From: an uncultured Lachnospiraceae bacterium
GTDB taxonomy: Bacteria; Bacillota; Clostridia; Lachnospirales; Lachnospiraceae
NCBI GenBank assembly: GCA_905235345.1
Contig: CAJOLO010000023.1
Coordinates: forward strand, 1-15,582
Direction: 5' to 3'
Length of the DNA: 15,582 nt
The translations under genes and the position numbers were made by a program. The notes under the pieces were generated by a model. The model was not told the origin of the DNA and did not search any database. It was given only the letters and a program-made list of their open reading frames with translations. Every line of letters begins with the position of its first letter. The first letter of the stretch is position 1. Positions 6,693-14,527 of this stretch are shown in pieces.

Positions 6693-8507
6693 ATGGAACA
6701 CATAGATCAGAGCAGGATTAGAAATTTTTGTATAATTGCACATATCGATCATGGCAAGTCAACCCTTGCCGACAGAATAATTGAGAAGACAGGACTGCTT
6801 ACGGACAGAGAGATGCAGGCACAAGTGCTTGACAATATGGATTTGGAAAGAGAGCGTGGAATAACAATTAAAGCACAGGCTGTGCGTATCGTGTATAAGG
6901 CGAAAGATGGGGAGGAGTATATATTTAACCTGATCGATACTCCGGGACATGTTGATTTTAATTATGAGGTGTCTAGAAGTCTTGCAGCATGTGAGGGCGC
7001 GATTCTTGTGGTGGATGCAGCCCAGGGAATTGAAGCGCAGACTCTTGCAAATGTTTATCTTGCGATTGATAATGACCTTGATGTGATGCCGGTTATCAAT
7101 AAGATAGATCTTCCAAGTGCAGAGCCTGAAAGAGTAGTTAATGAGATTGAGGATGTGATCGGAATTGAGGCACAGGATGCACCGAGGATTTCCGCAAAGA
7201 CAGGCCTTAATATTGACGATGTGTTAGAGCAGATAGTGACAAAGATTCCGGCACCATCGGGCGATGTTAACGGGCCGCTTAAAGCACTTATATTCGATAG
7301 TAAGTATGATGCCTATAAGGGCGTTATAATCTTCTGTCGTCTTTTTGACGGGGTAGTAAAGAGGGGCAGCGTGATAAGAATGATGGCGACAGGTGCTGAA
7401 GTGGAGGTTGTTGAGGTCGGGATATTCGGCGCAGGTCAGTTCATTCCACAGGACGAGCTTTCTGCGGGAATGGTGGGATACATAACGGCAAGTCTTAAGG
7501 ATGTCAAGGACACCCGGGTGGGAGATACGGTAACGGATGCGAATAATCCGTGCACAGAGGCACTTCCCGGATATAAGAAGGCGAACCCGATGGTGTACTG
7601 TGGTATGTATCCGGCTGACGGGGCGAAGTATCCGGATCTTAGAGATGCACTTGAAAAACTTCAGTTGAATGACGCGGCACTTTCTTATGAGCCTGAGACA
7701 TCGATAGCATTGGGTTTCGGTTTTCGATGTGGATTTTTGGGACTTCTTCATCTTGAGATTATACAGGAACGTCTGGAGAGAGAGTATAATCTGGATCTTG
7801 TCACTACGGCACCGGGCGTTGTCTATCGTGTATATAAGACTGACGGAAGCGTGTTAGAGCTTACCAATCCGTCCAATCTTCCTGATCCGTCACAGATTGA
7901 TTATATGGAGGAGCCGTTTGTTGCTGCGGAAATCATGGTTACGAAGGATTATGTGGGGCCAATCATGCAGCTTTGTCAGGAACGCCGTGGCGTGTATAAG
8001 AGTATGGAATATATGGAGGAGACAAGGGCACTTTTAAAGTATGACCTGCCTCTTAATGAGATAATATATGATTTCTTTGATGCGTTGAAGTCACGTTCAA
8101 GAGGATATGCATCGTTTGATTACGAATTGAAAGGATATGTCCGGTCTGATCTCGTCAAGCTGGATATCCTTATCAATAAAGAAGAGGTTGATGCTCTTTC
8201 ATTTATTGTACATGCGGATACTGCCTATGAGAGAGGGCGGAAGATGTGCGAGAAATTAAAAGAGGAGATTCCGAGACATTTATTCGAGATTCCTATTCAG
8301 GCGGCAATCGGAAGTAAGATTATTGCCAGAGAGACGGTAAAGGCACTTCGCAAGGATGTGCTTGCCAAGTGTTACGGCGGTGATATCTCCCGAAAGAAGA
8401 AGCTTCTGGAAAAACAGAAAGAAGGTAAGAAGCGGATGCGCCAGATAGGTAATGTAGAGGTGCCGCAGAAGGCATTTATGAGTGTGCTTAAACTGGATGA
8501 TGAATAG
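6693..8507 (+). CDS. lepA: Elongation factor 4 (LepA), translation GTPase
   Basis: LepA is a ribosome-associated GTPase linked to back-translocation, initiation and stress tolerance. The 604-residue length is standard. The GTPase motifs are complete: AHIDHGKST (16-24), RERGITIKAQ (53-62), DTPGH (81-85) and NKID (135-138). The LepA-specific C-terminal domain is present and ends with YGGDISRKKKLLEKQKEGKK and PQKAFMSVLKL. The ATG at 6693 follows AGGGAG by 9 nt. hemW starts 30 bp after the stop on the same strand, so the two are probably cotranscribed, as in many Firmicutes. No convincing sigma-A promoter was found in the 115-bp gap after spoIIP. Confidence 0.99.
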   Translation: MEHIDQSRIRNFCIIAHIDHGKSTLADRIIEKTGLLTDREMQAQVLDNMDLERERGITIKAQAVRIVYKAKDGEEYIFNLIDTPGHVDFNYEVSRSLAACEGAILVVDAAQGIEAQTLANVYLAIDNDLDVMPVINKIDLPSAEPERVVNEIEDVIGIEAQDAPRISAKTGLNIDDVLEQIVTKIPAPSGDVNGPLKALIFDSKYDAYKGVIIFCRLFDGVVKRGSVIRMMATGAEVEVVEVGIFGAGQFIPQDELSAGMVGYITASLKDVKDTRVGDTVTDANNPCTEALPGYKKANPMVYCGMYPADGAKYPDLRDALEKLQLNDAALSYEPETSIALGFGFRCGFLGLLHLEIIQERLEREYNLDLVTTAPGVVYRVYKTDGSVLELTNPSNLPDPSQIDYMEEPFVAAEIMVTKDYVGPIMQLCQERRGVYKSMEYMEETRALLKYDLPLNEIIYDFFDALKSRSRGYASFDYELKGYVRSDLVKLDILINKEEVDALSFIVHADTAYERGRKMCEKLKEEIPRHLFEIPIQAAIGSKIIARETVKALRKDVLAKCYGGDISRKKKLLEKQKEGKKRMRQIGNVEVPQKAFMSVLKLDDE

Positions 8508-8537
8508 GAAGGGAATATTCTATAGCGGAGAACAGAT

Positions 8538-9911
8538 ATGAAAGAGGATACGAGCCAAAAAGAATTACGCCCGCTCAGTTTATATATTCATATACCGTTT
8601 TGTAAAGCAAAATGTGCTTACTGCGATTTTCTCTCCTTTGGCGGGCAAAGCGGGGAGAAACGGCGACAGTATATAGAAGCACTCTGTAAGGAAATAACGG
8701 CATATGAGGAAATGGCAAAGGAATACTGTGTAAAGACAATCTTTATCGGAGGCGGTACTCCGTCGTACATAGAACTCTCTCTTATTGAACAGGTCATGGA
8801 TACGGTAAAAGAAGTTTTTGTCATAGATGAAGATGTCGAGATAACGATTGAGGGTAATCCGGACAGTTTGACTGAGGACAAGTTAGCCGGCTACAGGAAG
8901 ATGGGAATCAACCGTCTGAGTATCGGATTGCAGAGTGCCGATGATGAAATGTTAAAGATCCTTGGCCGGGTTCACACATTTGACCAGTTCCTGATTGCTT
9001 ATGATAATGCGAGAAAGGCAGGGTTTACCAATATCAATGTCGATCTGATGTCGGGACTTCCGGGAGAGGATAAGGAAACCTATCTTCATACGCTGGATAC
9101 GGTGTTAAACCTTTGCCCGGAACATATATCCGCCTACAGTTTGATCGTGGAGGACGAGACGCCGCTTGCGGAGGATGAAGAATTGCTTGCAAGACTGCCA
9201 TCTGAGGAAGATGACAGGGAACTTTATACGGAGACGGGAAACCGGCTTCTTTCAAAGGGATATACGCGCTATGAGATTTCCAACTATGCGAGAGAAGGAT
9301 ATGAATGCAGACACAATATAGTCTATTGGACCGGTGGGGAATATCTGGGTCTGGGACTTGGCGCATCCTCTTATCTGAAAATTGAATCCGGTGACGGGCA
9401 CAAGAAGCTCCGTTTTCACGATGTGGAAACAATGAAAGAATATCTGGACAGGTTTGCCACTCTTTCCGGTATGGAAAAGGACGCTTATACCGGTTTTTAT
9501 GAGGGGTATGAGATGTATGATGAATATTATGGCTATGCCGGGGATATCTGTGGTGAAGATATGTTATCGGATGTTTATGATGCAAGTTCTTTCGCAGAGG
9601 ATTCCGATGCCGGGGAAATGGAAGGGGAAATAGTCTTTTTGGAGTTTATAAGGGATTATTACAAGGATCTGTATTTCCAAAAACGGAAGGATGAGATGGA
9701 AGAGTTCATGTTCCTCGGTCTTCGCATGACCGGAGGAGTTTCCAAAGCGGAGTTTCAAAAACGGTTCTCCACCGGGATTGAAACCATATATGGTAAAGTT
9801 CTGGAAAAGTATGAAAAGAACGGTCTTCTCACAGAAAAAGGTGACCGGATATTTTTAACCGATAAAGGGATAGATGTCAGCAATGTGGTGATGGCGGAAT
9901 TCTTACTATGA
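8538..9911 (+). CDS. hemW: HemW-type radical SAM protein (haem chaperone, formerly called HemN-like)
   Basis: HemW proteins resemble the oxygen-independent coproporphyrinogen III oxidase HemN, but are thought to carry haem to target proteins. The product opens with YIHIPFCKAKCAYCDF, whose Cys22, Cys26 and Cys29 form the CxxxCxxC site for the 4Fe-4S cluster. GGGTPS (71-76) and RHNIVYW (258-264) are also typical. The protein has 457 residues against about 380 for the family. The excess lies between about residues 310 and 385, in a segment rich in Asp, Glu, Tyr and Gly. Normal family sequence resumes at FMFLGLRMTGGV. The ATG at 8538 is 7 nt after GGAG. It lies in the conserved lepA-hemW pair. 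A dedicated haem pathway is not visible in the window. Confidence 0.95.
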   Translation: MKEDTSQKELRPLSLYIHIPFCKAKCAYCDFLSFGGQSGEKRRQYIEALCKEITAYEEMAKEYCVKTIFIGGGTPSYIELSLIEQVMDTVKEVFVIDEDVEITIEGNPDSLTEDKLAGYRKMGINRLSIGLQSADDEMLKILGRVHTFDQFLIAYDNARKAGFTNINVDLMSGLPGEDKETYLHTLDTVLNLCPEHISAYSLIVEDETPLAEDEELLARLPSEEDDRELYTETGNRLLSKGYTRYEISNYAREGYECRHNIVYWTGGEYLGLGLGASSYLKIESGDGHKKLRFHDVETMKEYLDRFATLSGMEKDAYTGFYEGYEMYDEYYGYAGDICGEDMLSDVYDASSFAEDSDAGEMEGEIVFLEFIRDYYKDLYFQKRKDEMEEFMFLGLRMTGGVSKAEFQKRFSTGIETIYGKVLEKYEKNGLLTEKGDRIFLTDKGIDVSNVVMAEFLL

Positions 9912-9957
9912 AGATTAGTTGATTATATTTATTTTTCTATGCAAAATATGATAATTG

Positions 9958-9966
9958 TGTTATACT
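9958..9966 (+). promoter_or_regulatory. Candidate extended -10 promoter for the zinc-ribbon gene
   Basis: TGTTATACT has a TG dinucleotide one base before a TATACT -10 box. No good -35 box lies 16-18 bp upstream. Transcription would start near 9973 and give a leader of about 130 nt. That leader holds TCAACGA/TCGTTGA inverted arms (9969-9975 and 10013-10019) and two GAATC/GATTC hairpins. Confidence 0.4.
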
Positions 9967-10105
9967 ATTCAACGATTTCTCAAGACATGCTTGTGAATCT
10001 TGTGTGCCGGATTCGTTGATAGAGATTGGTGATGTGCAGGTTGAAGCTGCGCTGAATCTTCCGGATTCGGGATTGGAATGAATAATATAAGAAGGTGAAG
10101 GATGT

Positions 10106-10543
10106 ATGTTTAAGAAATATGTGAATATGTTTCGCGAGGATATGAAGTATGCAATGTCCAGAAGGTGTGGCCTTGACGAACTTAACAATTTTCTAATGTT
10201 ATTGGGATTTATATTTGTTCTTATTGCGTTGTTTACACATAAATGGGTAATTGTTCTGATTGGGGCTTTTTTTGTTGTATTGTGTTATATACGTGTATTT
10301 TCAACACAACTTGACAAACGAAAATCAGAGAATGATTTCTATATGAAATACATGGGTCGGGTAGTGGAATTTGTCAGCTACGTTAAATTGATTGTAAAAA
10401 TGAAAATAAAAAGCATTAAGGATCAGGAATACGTTTATTTTGTATGCAGTACGTGTAAGCAGGTCATCCGCATACCTAAGGGGAAGAATAAGATTAGTAT
10501 AAGGTGTCCCAAGTGTGGTAATACGTTTATAAAACGTACATAG
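10106..10543 (+). CDS. Small membrane protein with C-terminal zinc ribbon, function unknown
   Basis: The 145-residue protein has a charged N-terminus and two hydrophobic segments (about 29-43 and 47-64). A basic, probably cytoplasmic stretch follows (about 67-105), and then a zinc ribbon with Cys114-x2-Cys117 and Cys134-x2-Cys137 around IRIPKGKNKISI. I recognise the general layout from uncharacterised clostridial proteins ending in a PKGK-I-CPKC-type ribbon, but know no function. AAGGTG (10092-10097) lies 8 nt before the ATG. It sits between hemW and hrcA, a position that has no such gene in B. subtilis. It appears to have its own promoter and lies upstream of CIRCE, so it is not expected to be in the HrcA regulon. 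Cys4 zinc binding is inferred. Confidence 0.85.
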   Translation: MFKKYVNMFREDMKYAMSRRCGLDELNNFLMLLGFIFVLIALFTHKWVIVLIGAFFVVLCYIRVFSTQLDKRKSENDFYMKYMGRVVEFVSYVKLIVKMKIKSIKDQEYVYFVCSTCKQVIRIPKGKNKISIRCPKCGNTFIKRT

Positions 10544-10621
10544 TTTATTATATGTTTTTAAACAATAGGTCAGCACGGTTTGATTTTATTAATTTTATTG
10601 ATTTTTTTCTTGAGTTTTTTC

Positions 10622-10650
10622 TTGACAAAACAAAATAGCAGTGGTACTCT
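10622..10650 (+). promoter_or_regulatory. Sigma-A promoter of the hrcA-grpE-dnaK-dnaJ operon
   Basis: A perfect TTGACA (10622-10627) and TACTCT (10645-10650) are 17 bp apart. The region upstream is very T-rich, with a 12-bp direct repeat (10603-10614 and 10615-10626) whose second copy ends in the -35 box. The CIRCE operator begins 11 bp after the -10 box, close to the predicted start point. Confidence 0.85.
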
Positions 10651-10661
10651 ATATGAAGATG

Positions 10662-10688
10662 TTAGCACTCCACTAGGCTGAGTGCTAA
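10662..10688 (+). promoter_or_regulatory. CIRCE operator, HrcA binding site
   Basis: TTAGCACTC (10662-10670), 9 bp, GAGTGCTAA (10680-10688) is an exact match to the CIRCE consensus TTAGCACTC-N9-GAGTGCTAA. It overlaps or immediately follows the predicted transcription start of the hrcA operon, so bound HrcA would block transcription. No second CIRCE was seen before grpE, dnaK or dnaJ. Confidence 0.98.
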
Positions 10689-10718
10689 TAACAGAAATAG
10701 AGGAAAGGGGTCTGATAA

Positions 10719-11750
10719 ATGGAGATGGATGATCGGAAGTTGAAGATTCTTAAGGCGATTATCTCGAACTATCTGGAGACTGGTGAGCCGGTCGGTTCGC
10801 GTACAATTTCCAGGTTTACGGATCTTAACCTTTCTTCTGCAACAATACGTAATGAGATGCAGGATTTGGAAGAGATGGGATATCTGAAGCAACCATACAC
10901 ATCAGCCGGAAGGATTCCGACTGATCAGGGATACAGATTGTATGTGGATCAGATGATGGCTACTAAGGATTCTGAGATGGAAGAGATGAAGACCCAGTTG
11001 CTTGAACGTGTTGATAAGATGGAGACCATGCTTAAGCAGGTGGCGAAGGTGTTGGCATACAATACCAATTATGCGGCACTTGTATCAGCTCCGCAATATC
11101 AGAATTCAAAGCTTAAGTTCATTCAATTGTCCCAGGTGGATGATAACCAGATGTTAGCGGTCATTGTGGTAGATAACAATGTAATCCGTAATAAACTGAT
11201 TCCCGTGGATCGAAGAATGGAGAATGAAGAGATATTAAAACTTAATGTGCTTATCAATACATTTCTTCAGGGAGCTTCATTGCAGGATATCAACCTTGAG
11301 ATGATTCAGACAATCAAGAATCAGGCAGGTGAATTTGCCGAAGTGATGGAGGCTGTGTTCCAGGGTGTGACGGAAGCCATTCATGAAGCTGACGAGGTGG
11401 AGATATATACCAATGGCACAACGAATATGCTTAAGTATCCTGAACTCGGTACCGTAGAGCAGACTACAAAGCTTTTAGAGGCGTTAGAAGACAGACAGGG
11501 ATTAGGAGAACTTGTGGATGAATCTATTCACAGTGAAAACGGTACGGGAATACAGGTTTATATAGGTGAGGAAACACCGGTATCTTCCATGAAAGATTGC
11601 AGTATTGTGACAGCTACCTACGAGCTGGCAGAGGGAGCGAAGGGAACCATCGGAATAATTGGTCCTAAGAGGATGGATTATAAGAAGGTGGTAAGCACGC
11701 TTAAGAATCTTACCGGTGAGTTGGATGAAATATTTAAGAAGAAAGAGTAG
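10719..11750 (+). CDS. hrcA: Heat-inducible transcription repressor HrcA
   Basis: HrcA represses class I heat-shock genes by binding CIRCE, and it needs GroE for activity in B. subtilis. The 343-residue length is normal. The N-terminal winged helix is clear, with ILKAIISNYLETGEPVGSRT, LSSATIRNEMQDLEEMGYL and the signature SAGRIPTDQGYRLYVD. The GAF-like and dimerisation regions follow, ending with the conserved stretch GTIGIIGPKRMDYKKVVSTL. The ATG at 10719 has AGGAAAGGGG upstream with about 9 nt spacing. The gene is first in the operon, downstream of a perfect CIRCE, so it is autoregulated. Its stop overlaps the grpE ribosome binding site. Confidence 0.99.
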   Translation: MEMDDRKLKILKAIISNYLETGEPVGSRTISRFTDLNLSSATIRNEMQDLEEMGYLKQPYTSAGRIPTDQGYRLYVDQMMATKDSEMEEMKTQLLERVDKMETMLKQVAKVLAYNTNYAALVSAPQYQNSKLKFIQLSQVDDNQMLAVIVVDNNVIRNKLIPVDRRMENEEILKLNVLINTFLQGASLQDINLEMIQTIKNQAGEFAEVMEAVFQGVTEAIHEADEVEIYTNGTTNMLKYPELGTVEQTTKLLEALEDRQGLGELVDESIHSENGTGIQVYIGEETPVSSMKDCSIVTATYELAEGAKGTIGIIGPKRMDYKKVVSTLKNLTGELDEIFKKKE

Positions 11751-11761
11751 GAGGCGGAATA

Positions 11762-12514
11762 GTGGCAGAGAATAAGAATAATAACTCCTCAGATAGTGCA
11801 GAAGAGAATAATAAGAAGAACAATTCTTCGGATAATGTAGGAAAGAATAATAGTTCTCAGGGAAAAGCAGGAAAGAAGAATAATTCTTCGGGAAATAAGA
11901 ATAAACCTAAGGGAGAGCCTACAGAGGAAAAAGTTGAAGAAGTAGTGGTTGAAACCACCGAGGAAACCGATGTGGAGGCTAAGGAAACTGTTGAAGAGAG
12001 TGCCAACAAGCCTGCCAAGGGTAAGAAAGGTAACCGTCGCAATGTCGGTAATAACAAGGCTTTAGAGATGGAGCTTGATAAGCAGAAAGCACTTGTTGAA
12101 GAAGCTAATGATCGTTATAAGAGACTGCTTGCTGAGTTTGAGAATGCCAGAAACCGTAACGAGAAGGAATCCAAGCATATGTATGATGTCGGAGCTAAGG
12201 ATGTTTTAGAAAAGCTTCTTCCTGTAGTTGATAACTTTGAGAGAGCTTTGCAGACGATTCCTGATGAAGATAAGGATAGAGCATTTGAGCAGGGCGTTGA
12301 TAAGATCTATAAGCAGATGATGGTGATATTAGAGGATGTGGGAGTTGAACCGATGAATGCAGAAGGTCAGCCGTTCGACCCTGATTATCACAATGCAGTT
12401 CTTCATGTTGAAGATGAGTCGCTTGAAGATAATATTGTGGCAGAAGAACTTCAGAAGGGTTATATGTATAAAGAAGAGGTTTTAAGACACAGTATGGTTA
12501 AAGTGGCAAACTGA
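11762..12514 (+). CDS. grpE: GrpE, nucleotide exchange factor of DnaK, with a long Asn/Ser-rich N-terminal extension
   Basis: GrpE releases ADP from DnaK and acts as the thermosensor of the Hsp70 cycle. The start is GTG at 11762, 7 nt after AGGAGG, which itself overlaps the hrcA stop. This tight coupling suggests translational linkage. The conserved core begins near residue 100: a long coiled-coil helix (about 100-140, with RYKRLLAEFENARNR), KLLPVVDNFERAL, then the beta domain ending EEVLRHSMVKVAN. The first 95 or so residues are low-complexity, with four NNSS motifs at 7-10, 20-23, 29-32 and 40-43. A Lys/Gly-rich part, a Glu/Thr/Val-rich part and a basic KGKKGNRRN patch follow. Total length is 250 against about 190-210 usual. 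The extension is likely disordered. Confidence 0.97.
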   Translation: MAENKNNNSSDSAEENNKKNNSSDNVGKNNSSQGKAGKKNNSSGNKNKPKGEPTEEKVEEVVVETTEETDVEAKETVEESANKPAKGKKGNRRNVGNNKALEMELDKQKALVEEANDRYKRLLAEFENARNRNEKESKHMYDVGAKDVLEKLLPVVDNFERALQTIPDEDKDRAFEQGVDKIYKQMMVILEDVGVEPMNAEGQPFDPDYHNAVLHVEDESLEDNIVAEELQKGYMYKEEVLRHSMVKVAN

Positions 12515-12605
12515 GCATGTTGGAGTGTAATATCAGAATTATTAATACGGTAAGCTCAGATAATAATATTTGTTAATTAATTATTTATATAAAGAAGATT
12601 TCTTT

Positions 12606-12611
12606 AGGAGG
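12606..12611 (+). promoter_or_regulatory. Ribosome binding site that sets the dnaK start
   Basis: AGGAGG lies 9 nt before the ATG at 12621, which opens MGKIIGIDLGTTNS. An in-frame upstream ATG at 12570 would add 17 residues foreign to the family and has no comparable site. Confidence 0.9.
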
Positions 12612-12620
12612 ATGAGAATC

Positions 12621-14471
12621 ATGGGTAAAATTATTGGTATTGATTTAGGTACAACTAATTCATGTGTGGCTGTTATGGAAGGTGGTAAGCCGGTTGTTAT
12701 TAACAACGCAGAGGGTGCAAGAACTACACCGTCTGTTGTTGCATTTACCAAGACCGGTGAGCGTGTTGTTGGTGAGTCTGCAAAACGTCAGGCTGTTACC
12801 AACGCTGATAAGACCATATCTTCAATAAAGAGACATATGGGTTCTGATTATAAAGTTTCAATTGATGATAAGAATTATTCTCCACAGGAGATTTCAGCTA
12901 TGGTATTGCAGAAGCTTAAATCTGATGCAGAGAGCTATCTGGGTGAGAAGGTAACAGAGGCTGTTATCACGGTTCCGGCTTACTTCTCAGATGCACAGAG
13001 ACAGGCAACCAAGGACGCAGGACGTATTGCAGGTCTTGATGTAAAGCGTATCATCAACGAGCCGACAGCGGCAGCTCTTTCTTATGGTCTTGACAATGAG
13101 AATGAGCAGAAGATTATGGTATATGACTTGGGTGGTGGTACATTTGATGTATCTATCATTGAAATTGGTGATGGCGTTATCGAGGTTCTTGCAACTGCAG
13201 GTGATAATAAACTTGGTGGTGATGATTTTGATAATGTAATCACAGATTATATGCTTGATGAGTTTAAGAAGCAGGAGGGCGTTGACCTTTCTTCAGATAA
13301 GATGGCTATGCAGAGACTTAAAGAGGCGGCTGAGAAGGCTAAGAAGGAGCTTTCTTCTTCAACAACAACCAATATCAACCTTCCGTTCATCACTGCAACA
13401 GCAGACGGACCTAAGCATTTTGACATGGATCTTACAAGAGCTAAGTTCGATGAGCTTACAGCACATCTTGTAGATAAGACATCAGAACCTGTTAAGACAG
13501 CACTTAATGATGCAGGTCTTACAGCCGCTGAACTTGATAAGGTACTTCTTGTCGGTGGATCTACACGTATCATTGCTGTTCAGGATATGGTTAAGAAGCT
13601 GACAGGTAAAGAGCCGTTCAAGGGAATAAATCCTGATGAGTGTGTTGCTATTGGTGCTTCTATCCAGGGTGGTAAGCTTGCAGGAGATGCAGGTGCAGGT
13701 GAAATCCTTCTTCTTGATGTAACTCCGCTTTCACTTTCGATTGAGACAATGGGTGGTGTTGCTACAAGACTTATCGACAGAAATACAACAATTCCTACAA
13801 AGAAGAGTCAGATATTCTCTACAGCTCAGGATAATCAGGATGCAGTTGATATTCATATTGTACAAGGTGAGAGACAGTTCGCAAGAGATAATAAGACACT
13901 CGGACGTTTCCGCTTAGATGGTATTGCTCCTGCAAGACGTGGAGTTCCTCAGATTGAGGTTACATTTGATATTGATGCCAATGGTATCGTAAACGTATCG
14001 GCTAAGGATCTTGGAACGGGAAGAGAGCAGCATATTACAATTACTGCCGGTTCTAACATGTCTGATGACGATATCGAGAGAGCAGTTAAAGAAGCTGCTG
14101 AGTACGAGGCTCAGGATAAGAAGCGTAAGGATGCTGTCGAGGCGAGAAATGATGCTGATGCAATCGTATTCCAGACAGAAAAAGCATTACAGGATGTTGG
14201 CGACAAGCTTTCAGGTGAGGATAAGACAAAGGTTGAGGCGGATCTGGCAGCACTTAAGAGTCTTATTGAGAATACCGATCCTGAGAATATGAGCGACTAT
14301 GATGTTGAACAGTTGAAGGATGCAAGAGAGACACTTATGACAAGTGCTCAGAATCTGTTTGCTAAGCTCTATGAGCAGAATGGTCCGGGGGCAAATGCCG
14401 GAACAGGTGCAGAGGGACCTGAGTCATATGATGATGGTGATGTTGTTGACGGAGATTATACAGAAGTATAA
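12621..14471 (+). CDS. dnaK: Chaperone DnaK (Hsp70)
   Basis: DnaK is the ATP-dependent Hsp70 that binds exposed hydrophobic segments of unfolded proteins. From ATG 12621 it has 616 residues. The nucleotide-binding domain shows IGIDLGTTNSC, VITVPAYFSDAQRQATKDAG, NEPTAAALSYGL, YDLGGGTFDVSI and LVGGSTRI. The linker is LLLDVTPLSL and the substrate domain includes QGERQFARDNKTLGRF. The short loop after KRHMGSD lacks the roughly 24-residue insert of Gram-negative DnaK, as expected for Firmicutes. The C-terminus is a Gly/Asp-rich tail ending DGDYTEV. The gap of 106 bp after grpE is AT-rich and has no CIRCE, so the gene is probably driven from the hrcA promoter. Confidence 0.99.
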   Translation: MGKIIGIDLGTTNSCVAVMEGGKPVVINNAEGARTTPSVVAFTKTGERVVGESAKRQAVTNADKTISSIKRHMGSDYKVSIDDKNYSPQEISAMVLQKLKSDAESYLGEKVTEAVITVPAYFSDAQRQATKDAGRIAGLDVKRIINEPTAAALSYGLDNENEQKIMVYDLGGGTFDVSIIEIGDGVIEVLATAGDNKLGGDDFDNVITDYMLDEFKKQEGVDLSSDKMAMQRLKEAAEKAKKELSSSTTTNINLPFITATADGPKHFDMDLTRAKFDELTAHLVDKTSEPVKTALNDAGLTAAELDKVLLVGGSTRIIAVQDMVKKLTGKEPFKGINPDECVAIGASIQGGKLAGDAGAGEILLLDVTPLSLSIETMGGVATRLIDRNTTIPTKKSQIFSTAQDNQDAVDIHIVQGERQFARDNKTLGRFRLDGIAPARRGVPQIEVTFDIDANGIVNVSAKDLGTGREQHITITAGSNMSDDDIERAVKEAAEYEAQDKKRKDAVEARNDADAIVFQTEKALQDVGDKLSGEDKTKVEADLAALKSLIENTDPENMSDYDVEQLKDARETLMTSAQNLFAKLYEQNGPGANAGTGAEGPESYDDGDVVDGDYTEV

Positions 14472-14527
14472 TGTAATAAATGTAATATTAGAAGCTGTAG
14501 ACGTGTATTAATTAATAGGTGAGGAAT

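Noticed and set aside
7224..7751. Long open frame on the minus strand inside lepA (175 codons)
   Set aside because: It lies wholly opposite a highly conserved GTPase gene, with His/Arg/Cys-rich composition typical of antisense frames.
9034..9585. Long open frame on the minus strand inside hemW (183 codons)
   Set aside because: It is antisense to hemW, with a His/Pro/Arg-rich composition, no start signals and no recognisable motif.
10102..10113. ATG TAT GTT TAA micro-frame just before the zinc-ribbon start
   Set aside because: Three codons that overlap the real start; the better-spaced ATG at 10106 opens the full frame.
10544..10620. Possible terminator after the zinc-ribbon gene
   Set aside because: There are long T-runs but no convincing GC-containing stem before them; GTTTTTAAAC is too short and AT-rich.
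12511..12559. CTGAGC/GCTCAG inverted arms and a TTGGAG/TAATAC pair between grpE and dnaK
   Set aside because: The arms are only 6 bp with a 37-nt loop, and the promoter match is 3 of 6 in each box; neither exceeds what an AT-rich gap gives by chance.
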